NCBI RefSeq assembly: GCF_017873605.1
Contig: NZ_JAGGKI010000005.1
Coordinates: forward strand, 310,001 to 374,000
Origin: Paenibacillus lactis
Lineage (GTDB): Bacteria; Bacillota; Bacilli; Paenibacillales; Paenibacillaceae
Direction: 5' to 3'
Length of the DNA: 64,000 nucleotides
The translations under genes and the position numbers were made by a program. The first letter of the stretch is position 1; each line of letters opens with the position of its first letter. Below are positions 58,687-64,000 of this stretch, piece after piece. The notes under the pieces are model-generated. The model did not search any database. It was not told where the DNA came from and saw nothing but the letters and a program-made list of their open reading frames with translations.

Positions 58687-59607
58687 CTACTCCTTAAGAG
58701 AACCGACCAACACGCCTTTGACAAAATATTTCTGAAGAAATGGATACACACAAATGATCGGGGTCGTAATAATGATGACGAACGTCATCCTCAAGGCTTC
58801 CGGCGTTACGCCTCGCAGCTCCATCTGGGTTTCGGTCATGTTCTGAATCGCAGATCCGCTATTTCCCGACGACGACGTCATCGACTGGAAGGACGCTTCG
58901 CTGATCATCTTGTTCAGGAACGTGGCGGCAGGCTGCAGGTTCTCATTCTGTATGAAGAACTGACCGGTAAACCAGTCATTCCACACGCCCACCCCGACAA
59001 ACAAGGCAATGGTAGCAAGCACCGGCATCGAGAGAGGCAGGATGATTCTTGCAAATACGGACAACTCGCTTGCTCCGTCGATTCGGGCCGATTCCGAGAG
59101 CCCCTCCGGGATCCCGTCAAAGAAGGTTTTCATAATAATCGCATTGAAGAAATTGTATAACGATGGCAGCACCAATACCCAAAACGTATCCAGGATGTGG
59201 ATTTGCCGGAACAGGATAAACGTCGGGATAAGACCTCCGCTGAACAACGTGGTGAAGAAAAAGAAGAATACGATATATTTTCTTCCGGGCAGCCCTTTCC
59301 GCGAAAGCGCGTAGGCTAATAAGGCCGTCAGAAATACGGAGACTACCGTTACGACAACGGTTCGGGTAATGGAAATGAAGAACGAATTCAAGATCAATGA
59401 GTTGCTGAACGCTTTCGCATAGTTCTCTAATGTAAACACTCTAGGAAAAAAATAGATTCCGCCCTTCATCGCATCGTAGCCGTCATTGAAAGATAGGGCC
59501 AGGAAATAGATAAATGGATATAGCGCCGTAGCGCAGAATAAAAACAGCACCGTATAGTTGAGCGTCATGTACATTTTATCTGCCGGCGTCAGCCTCCTCG
59601 CACCCAT
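58687..59607 (-). CDS. Carbohydrate ABC transporter permease (LplC/YtcP-like)
   Basis: About 306 residues and six helices. The coupling loop is EGLSESARIDGASELSVFAR, then IILPLSMP (about residues 170-197), typical of MalG-type subunits. The C-terminus IICVYPFLQKYFVKGVLVGS is family-typical. The ATG at 59607 (GGAGG seven bases upstream) is preferred over the GTG at 59613. Confidence 0.88.
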   Translation of the reverse strand: MGARRLTPADKMYMTLNYTVLFLFCATALYPFIYFLALSFNDGYDAMKGGIYFFPRVFTLENYAKAFSNSLILNSFFISITRTVVVTVVSVFLTALLAYALSRKGLPGRKYIVFFFFFTTLFSGGLIPTFILFRQIHILDTFWVLVLPSLYNFFNAIIMKTFFDGIPEGLSESARIDGASELSVFARIILPLSMPVLATIALFVGVGVWNDWFTGQFFIQNENLQPAATFLNKMISEASFQSMTSSSGNSGSAIQNMTETQMELRGVTPEALRMTFVIIITTPIICVYPFLQKYFVKGVLVGSLKE

Positions 59608-59639
59608 ACACACACCTCCTTATCTTGAGTACCAGCCTA

Positions 59640-60590
59640 TTACCATAGCGATACGTTACTCACACGTCTGGATATATTGTTGACAGCCACAATGAGCAGC
59701 AGCGAAATCGCGGACTTGAATAATCCTATCGCCGTGGAATAGGCGAGTTGCCCCTGCTGGAGGCCGGTTTTTAAGACATAGGTGTCCAAGATCTCCGAGA
59801 CGCTTAGCGTTGCCGGGGACTGCATCAGCCAGATTTGGTCAAAGCCGGCGTTCAGGATTCCGCTGAGGGAGAAGATCAGCAGTATGCCGATCGTTGGAGT
59901 AAGGCATGGCAGCGTGATCTTAAATAGCTTGCTCCACCTTCCTGCCCCGTCGATTTCGGCTGCCTCATACAAATGCGGATCGATATTCGTTAACGCGGCT
60001 AAATAAATGATCGAACCCCAGCCTACACCCTTCCAGATGTCGGAGATGATAACCAAGGGATAGAATAATTCCGGCTTTCCCATAAAAAAGATCGGATCCA
60101 AACCCATTTGGAATCGAATGTCATTGATAAGCCCTACGTTCGGAGACAGGATTTTTTGAAGCAAGGTCACGACAACGACCCACGACACGAAGTGCGGCAG
60201 ATAGGAAATCGTCTGAAACACTCTTTTGATTCTTTTGTGCATGACGGCATTGAGCATTAAGGCCAGGATCAATGGTGCCGGAAATCCGAAAATAAGTTTC
60301 AGGGCGCTAATGGATAACGTATTTCGGAGCACATCGTAAAAGCTGGAATCGTTCAAAAACTGTTCGAAATATTTAAAGCCTGCCCACGGACTCCCCAAGA
60401 TCCCCAGATTGAATTTGAAGTCTTTGAATGCGATTAAGATGCCGTACATCGGATAATAGGCAAACACCAGAAACCAGATAATCGCAGGAAGCAAAAACAA
60501 ATAGATGTGCCTGAATTGCCAGATTTTAGAGAGCTTCTTATTCTTTTTTAATTGCTCAAATCCAGGGATAACAGCACCTTTGGGTACCAC
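59640..60590 (-). CDS. Carbohydrate ABC transporter permease (LplB/YteP-like)
   Basis: A 316-residue MalF-type subunit with six helices. A typical N-terminal segment, YLFLLPAIIWFLVFAYYPMY, is followed by GILIAFKDFKF; the coupling loop is HLYEAAEIDGAGRWSKLFKI, then TLPCLTPT. The GTG start has AGGAGG ten bases upstream. It is the first gene of the operon, followed after 26-bp and 56-bp gaps by the second permease and the binding protein. The promoter with the operator-like motif lies at 60742-60780. Confidence 0.88.
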   Translation of the reverse strand: MVPKGAVIPGFEQLKKNKKLSKIWQFRHIYLFLLPAIIWFLVFAYYPMYGILIAFKDFKFNLGILGSPWAGFKYFEQFLNDSSFYDVLRNTLSISALKLIFGFPAPLILALMLNAVMHKRIKRVFQTISYLPHFVSWVVVVTLLQKILSPNVGLINDIRFQMGLDPIFFMGKPELFYPLVIISDIWKGVGWGSIIYLAALTNIDPHLYEAAEIDGAGRWSKLFKITLPCLTPTIGILLIFSLSGILNAGFDQIWLMQSPATLSVSEILDTYVLKTGLQQGQLAYSTAIGLFKSAISLLLIVAVNNISRRVSNVSLW

Positions 60591-60741
60591 TCTCCGAACA
60601 CCTCCTCTACCTTCGTCGGATCGGATGGTTACGAATCCATTCCCGATCGATTGGGAATAGAGCCAATGTCATTGGCTTCGATTTTCGATTATATATATCG
60701 ACTGCCCCCTCCTTACTGCAAGCGGTTTCATTAAACGTTAG

Positions 60742-60780
60742 TTTAAATATATTCAATATACTGTTGAAATCATTCCATAA
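60742..60780 (-). promoter_or_regulatory. Operon promoter with operator-like motif
   Basis: On the minus strand TTCAAC, 17 bp and TAAACT can serve as -35 and -10; the spacer holds GTATATTGAATATATTTA (60742-60761). The same ATATTCAATATA core occurs at 60968-60984 and 62404-62423, so a common repressor is likely. Confidence 0.5.
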
Positions 60781-60790
60781 TTTCTTCATT

Positions 60791-61224
60791 CCGGTAAAAG
60801 TATTTTTTGGCCGATAAAAGTACGGGTGGTTTCGTTGATTAATAATCGGGGGTTACATCAAAAAGAAGCTGCTGGTGGCCTAGAGTGACCTCCTGTTCTT
60901 TAGGTTATTGAGAAATGGGGGGGGGTCTCCTTCTCCACCTTTCAGGCATTCCTTAAGCGAAGGCACATTATATTCAATATATCCACATGAAATTGTGTGA
61001 TCAAAAATGTGGTACGAAGTCAAACAGACTGGACATGGTTGGGAGGGCTTCTGCTGAATTTCTTTATGGAGCTAGGACTTCTTATGGGAGGATTTCATGG
61101 GATGGAGTTGCAGATGACCTAGTAGAAGAGTCCGGGGAGCCGTCGCTTCCATGGTCAGATTCGATCGAAAGCGCGTCGGACTCGTAATTAGGTTCCTTTT
61201 ATATAGAGGAGACGGGGGTTGATA
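60791..61224. other. Intergenic region between sugar operon and its regulator
   Basis: No gene can be supported; a plus-strand ORF at 60987-61187 lacks a ribosome site and protein-like character. A run of nine or ten G is at 60916-60925, a potential slippage point. One operator-like motif is at 60968-60984. Confidence 0.4.
60968..60984. promoter_or_regulatory. Operator-like motif, copy 2
   Basis: TTATATTCAATATATCC shares the ATATTCAATATA core with 60749-60760 and is itself an imperfect palindrome. Confidence 0.4.
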
Positions 61225-62397
61225 TCACAAAGCGGAGAAGACGTTTGTTCCCGTCGTCTCGCCAATCACCAATTCCGGCTCCACGAGGGTTTTGAAATAT
61301 TTTCCTTGATGTCCGTCATCGCCGTTAATGACCTCAAGCAGGGTATAGGCCGCACGGTAGCCCATGTCCCGTTCAAACTGTTTAACATGCGTAAACGTGC
61401 TGTAGCCTTCGATGATGGAAGTCGGATCGTCAAAGCTGATGATGGAAATGTCCTCCGGCACCTTCAATCCAACCTGACGCGCAATCTGGTAGATTTTTAC
61501 GGCAAGACTTCCATTTAGCGTAATATAGGCCGTTGCCATCCGGTTTTTGATATAGCGGTACAGCGGATGGGTTTCTGCTTGCTCCAGACTTCCAAGTTCA
61601 AAGCCGGTTACGATGTGGGCTGGGTTAATGAGTGCTCCCTTTTCCTTGAAGGCATTCATATATCCATCGATCCGCTCTTGGACGGTAACGGTTTGTATGG
61701 GCGAATCGGAGCAGATGGCGATTTCACGGTGCCCCAGCTCCCACAGGTAATTGACCGCCATGTTAGCGCCGAGCCTGCCGTCTGATGCTATATAGTGCGT
61801 TTCCACCCCGGGAAGATAACGGTCAATGAGAACAAACGGAAACCCCGCAAATTTCATGCTTAGGATTTCCTCGTTGAATAATTCCTCATCAACCGGGAAG
61901 ATCAATAAGCCTTCCACTCCGATGCTACTGCATGTCTTGATCGCTTCTTTTTCCTTATCAATATCGCCCTCCGACAAATAGATCACGCAGCGGTAATCGT
62001 TCTCGTTGAGTGCTTGCTGAATGCCTTGTATAAGCCGAATCGTAAAATAATCATAGATGCTGGGCAGAATCAGGCCTATTAGCCGCGTCCCCATTTCTCC
62101 GCTAGCTTTATCGACAGGCTTCACGGAGTTTATTGGAGAAGTCGCCGACATTTCAGGTTCAGGCTCACTTACAAAAGTCCCCTTCCCGGGCACCCTGGTT
62201 ATGATTTTTTCGTTAACCAGGCCGGCCAGGGCATTAACGACCGTAATCTTGCTGACTCCGAAACGCTCCATGAGGTCTTTTTCCGTAGGAATACGGTCTC
62301 CAACCTTCAATACATTCGACGATATCAAGTCGCGTATATACTCTTGAACCCTCTGATACAAAGGCATTCTTTCCGTAGAGCTCAATCGAATCACCAC
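61225..62397 (-). CDS. GntR-LacI hybrid transcriptional regulator (AraR-like)
   Basis: A 390-residue protein. The N-terminus is a GntR winged helix: PLYQRVQEYIRDLISSNVLK, then VGDRIPTEKDLMERFGVSKI and VTRVPGKGTF-like (about residues 12-78). The C-terminal ~280 residues are a LacI/periplasmic-binding-type sugar sensor (IGLILPSIYDYFTIRLIQGI, ELGHREIAICSD, PEDISIISFDDP). This is the AraR architecture. A GTG at 62397 is taken, but an ATG at 62367 is possible. It probably represses the adjacent operon and itself through the ATATTCAATATA motifs. Confidence 0.85.
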   Translation of the reverse strand: MVIRLSSTERMPLYQRVQEYIRDLISSNVLKVGDRIPTEKDLMERFGVSKITVVNALAGLVNEKIITRVPGKGTFVSEPEPEMSATSPINSVKPVDKASGEMGTRLIGLILPSIYDYFTIRLIQGIQQALNENDYRCVIYLSEGDIDKEKEAIKTCSSIGVEGLLIFPVDEELFNEEILSMKFAGFPFVLIDRYLPGVETHYIASDGRLGANMAVNYLWELGHREIAICSDSPIQTVTVQERIDGYMNAFKEKGALINPAHIVTGFELGSLEQAETHPLYRYIKNRMATAYITLNGSLAVKIYQIARQVGLKVPEDISIISFDDPTSIIEGYSTFTHVKQFERDMGYRAAYTLLEVINGDDGHQGKYFKTLVEPELVIGETTGTNVFSAL

Positions 62398-62403
62398 ATT
62401 TCA

Positions 62404-62423
62404 TTGAATATGTTTAATATATA
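62404..62423 (-). promoter_or_regulatory. Operator-like motif, copy 3, upstream of the regulator gene
   Basis: TTGAATATGTTTAATATATA lies directly before the regulator's start codon and resembles the motifs at 60742 and 60968. The position would fit autoregulation by blocking transcription start. Confidence 0.4.
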
Positions 62424-62700
62424 CATTACGAATGGCGCAAGCGTTTTATTCCAAGTCACCATCAGCTTGATAAGCTGCTATTGGTAATATCATTATGGCA
62501 TAATCTGTAACATTTCCTCAATTCTCCCGCTTCTCGAAACTCAGGCGAATCCTGATTTCGGCTAAAAAATTTCAAGAAAATGTAAACCTTTTTATATCTT
62601 ACGTCGTCTAATTATGCAAGGCAATAAGTACGAGCTTAGACAGAAAGGCGTGATTGTACTGAATCATTAGGGTATGATTTTCATGAAAGTGTAAAGGCGC
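62424..62700. other. Intergenic region without recognised features
   Basis: AT-rich sequence with no credible gene. It probably carries the start region of the decayed gene that follows. Confidence 0.35.
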
Positions 62701-62709
62701 TTTTCCTTA

Positions 62710-63072
62710 TACGTGTTCGAGAACCGCTGCCTGCCCAGTATGATCTGAAGCAGCTTGAAGCTTCGGGCACAAAGGAGCTGGAACGTTTCGGCGAAGTATC
62801 CGATTTTAGCGGAGAGCTTGTCGAGCATCCTTTGGGTTCCGCTGAGCTCTATCTCCAAGCCTCGAGCGGTGGAGGAATCAGCGATTATAGTGTGGCGGTC
62901 AGACACAGGAGACGCTTTCCTGTTCCGCCTCCACAATCCCAAGGGTGAGGAAGCTGGGATTTCGCCGGTCCGGTCCTCGTTTCGTTATCTACGGTGCAAA
63001 GCGATTCAAAATAAAGACTTGCGCATTAAAATATCCCATGGATCAACTTTTACTGTTAATGCACCTTCTTAG
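62710..63072 (+). pseudogene. Decayed gene fragment, possibly a carbohydrate-active enzyme
   Basis: Plus-strand frames read VREPLPAQYDLKQLEASGTK and ELVEHPLGSAELYLQASSGG, then, one base out of frame, GDAFLFRLHNPKGEEAGISP and VRSSFRYLRCKAI. The two parts together look like the C-terminal beta-domain of a glycoside hydrolase (for example a GH2-like enzyme), with a frameshift near 62905 and no start. The assignment to a specific family is not possible. It is followed by the IS200-type element. Confidence 0.4.
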
Positions 63073-63114
63073 TTGCATCCTATAATCGACTCTTCACTCC
63101 AGGGTTTTAATCAG

Positions 63115-63830
63115 AACCACCCGTCAAACGGGTGGTTTGCTCTTGGGGTATAACCCCTTGTTGCCAAACTGCGCCTAAAGACGCTAGCCTGACAATAAAA
63201 TTGTTCAGGCTCAGTGTAATTTGTCACTTTCACTTACCAGTTAAACTGGTTTACTTCTTCTTGCTACTGTTTTTGCTGAATGGGTCTTCATACTCTTTCA
63301 CACTCAGTTTATCAATTGCCTGGTCGTGTGCTTCTTGCTCACGGATATATTTGGCCACGGTGGCTTCATTCAAGCCCACTGTGCTGACGTAGTATCCCTC
63401 CGCCCAAAATTTTCGATTACCATATTTATACTTCAAGCTAGCATGCTTCTCGAATATCATGAGTGAGCTTTTCCCCTTCAGGTATCCCATAAATGATGAT
63501 ACTGAGATTTTTGGGGGAATTGCTACCAACATATGTACATGATCGGGCATCATGTGGCCTTCGATTATCTCCACTCCCTTGTATTTGCATAATCGTTTGA
63601 AAATTTCGATTAAGTCTTTCCTCACTTGATTATAAATCTCTTTCCGTCTATACTTCGGGGTGAACACAATGTGGTACTTGCACATCCACTTCGTGTGAGC
63701 TAAACTATAGCTCTTGTTTGCCATCTAAGACCATTCCTTTCATTATTGAGCCTGAACATCTCAATTTTATCGGAATGGTCTTGTTGGTCAAACCCTCGAT
63801 CCCTCCACCCGCATAGCGGGTGGTTTTTTG
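63115..63830 (-). mobile_element. IS200/IS605-type insertion sequence
   Basis: A ~715-bp unit with the single gene tnpA flanked by hairpin ends: AACCACCCG/CGGGTGGTT at 63115-63137 and CCACCCGC/GCGGGTGG at 63805-63823. No terminal inverted repeats or target duplication are expected for this family. Inside, TTGTTCAGGCTCA (63204-63216) and TGAGCCTGAAC (63748-63758) are complementary. Confidence 0.8.
63251..63724 (-). CDS. tnpA: IS200/IS605 family transposase TnpA
   Basis: A 157-residue HUH/Y1 transposase. YHIVFTPKYRRKEIYNQVRK opens the fold, MPDHVHMLVAIPPKISVSSF carries the metal-binding HUH pair (HVH), and NEATVAKYIREQEAHDQ holds the catalytic Tyr on its helix. The length and motif order match complete, active members. 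TnpA cuts single-stranded DNA at sites next to the end hairpins. There is no TnpB gene, as in IS200. Confidence 0.92.
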   Translation of the reverse strand: MANKSYSLAHTKWMCKYHIVFTPKYRRKEIYNQVRKDLIEIFKRLCKYKGVEIIEGHMMPDHVHMLVAIPPKISVSSFMGYLKGKSSLMIFEKHASLKYKYGNRKFWAEGYYVSTVGLNEATVAKYIREQEAHDQAIDKLSVKEYEDPFSKNSSKKK

Positions 63831-63871
63831 TTTCGCACGCTTCGCGAGCTCAACTGGCTAAAGCCATAATC

Positions 63872-63915
63872 AAAAAAAAGACCAGAGCAACAGCAGCTGT
63901 TGTCTGGTCTTTTTC
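63872..63915. terminator. Strong bidirectional terminator
   Basis: AAAAAGACCAGA and TCTGGTCTTTTT form a stem extended by CAACAGCAGCTGTTG, with A- and T-runs on both sides. It would terminate the minus-strand gene that enters at the window end. Confidence 0.8.
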
Positions 63916-63958
63916 TCTGTATGTGTATGAATATTAATTTTACAGCTTCCTTACACCC

Positions 63959-64000
63959 TTACGAGCACTTGCTATACCCGCAGTTCCCGCAAGTCTTACA
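63959..64000 (-). CDS. Last 13 codons of a class II (B12-dependent) ribonucleotide reductase-like gene
   Basis: The minus-strand frame at the window edge reads CKTCGNCGYSKCS and then a stop. This is the C-terminal zinc-ribbon/redox tail typical of adenosylcobalamin-dependent ribonucleotide reductases (CxxCxxCGYSKC). A strong terminator follows at 63872-63915. Only the tail is visible, so another zinc-ribbon protein cannot be excluded. Confidence 0.45.
   Translation of the reverse strand, partial: CKTCGNCGYSKCS

Noticed and set aside
60987..61187. Plus-strand ORF of 66 codons
   Set aside because: No ribosome binding site, and it overlaps a regulatory intergenic region; protein-like character is poor.
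62667..62942. Minus-strand ORF of 91 codons
   Set aside because: It is opposite to a clearly protein-like plus-strand sequence that is a decayed gene, so it is a shadow frame.
63115..63830. The IS200-type element as the source of the array hairpins (REP/RAYT-like relationship)
   Set aside because: The IS end hairpins (CCACCCG/CGGGTGG) share no sequence with the array sites, and the element lies 16 kb outside the array.
1..64000. tRNA or rRNA genes
   Set aside because: None of the cloverleaf or rRNA landmarks were noticed on either strand; a tRNAscan run would be the decisive check.

Overview
The window looks like chromosomal DNA from a Gram-positive Bacillota, most likely a Paenibacillus. 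Supporting signs are strong AGGAGG-type ribosome binding sites, an opuC-type four-gene transporter, lplB/lplC-like oligosaccharide ABC transporters with lipoprotein binding proteins, copper-amine-oxidase-type stalk domains in a secreted protein, and many TetR/MerR regulators. No species is assigned.

Layout. 0-6.2 kb holds small hypothetical genes, a drug-efflux MFS gene divergent from its TetR repressor with three near-identical operators, a broken gene and a NUDIX gene. 6.2-9.8 kb is a four-gene compatible-solute ABC operon (opuCA-CB-CC-CD order). 9.8-17 kb is a mixed region with a possible small RNA, NUDIX, phospholipase-C-like, methyltransferase and inositol-phosphatase-like genes. About 17.5-47 kb is the notable part: some 25 mostly single-gene units separated by a family of 110-190 bp imperfect palindromes, all in the same orientation. 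48-54 kb holds a CPBP protease/MerR pair with a 19-bp-spacer promoter, a large secreted protein and a lipase-like enzyme. 54.7-62.4 kb is a carbohydrate-uptake locus (two permeases, binding protein, two Gfo/Idh/MocA oxidoreductases, GntR-LacI-type regulator) with a repeated AT-rich operator-like motif. The window ends with a decayed gene, an IS200-type element and the last codons of what looks like a B12-dependent ribonucleotide reductase.

The candidate new system is the 17.5-47 kb array. Each palindrome starts with a TAACGTT core followed by a GTATTCACGA-type arm and ends with a GCGTGAATA-type arm and a GTTAGGC-type core. On the strand that encodes most cassette genes this matches the general integron attC layout (RYYYAAC ... 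GTTRRRY), with the site lying 3' of each gene. The interior arms come in at least three sequence types that stay self-complementary, so folding seems to be conserved rather than sequence. At the upstream end of the array lie two tandem 31-bp repeats carrying the same core and, next to them, a frameshifted, N-terminally truncated tyrosine recombinase. Cassette contents resemble those of large chromosomal integrons: GNAT acetyltransferases, kinases of antibiotic-resistance families, NUDIX hydrolases, a putative nuclease, an abortive-infection-like protein, lipoproteins, small unknown proteins and three type I toxin-antitoxin modules with holin-like peptides. Two of the toxin cassettes are duplicates of each other. 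Sites are crisp at 34-47 kb and increasingly decayed or halved towards 15 kb, as expected of an array that grows at the recombinase end.

All functional calls come from reading translated sequence by eye; no database search or folding program was run.
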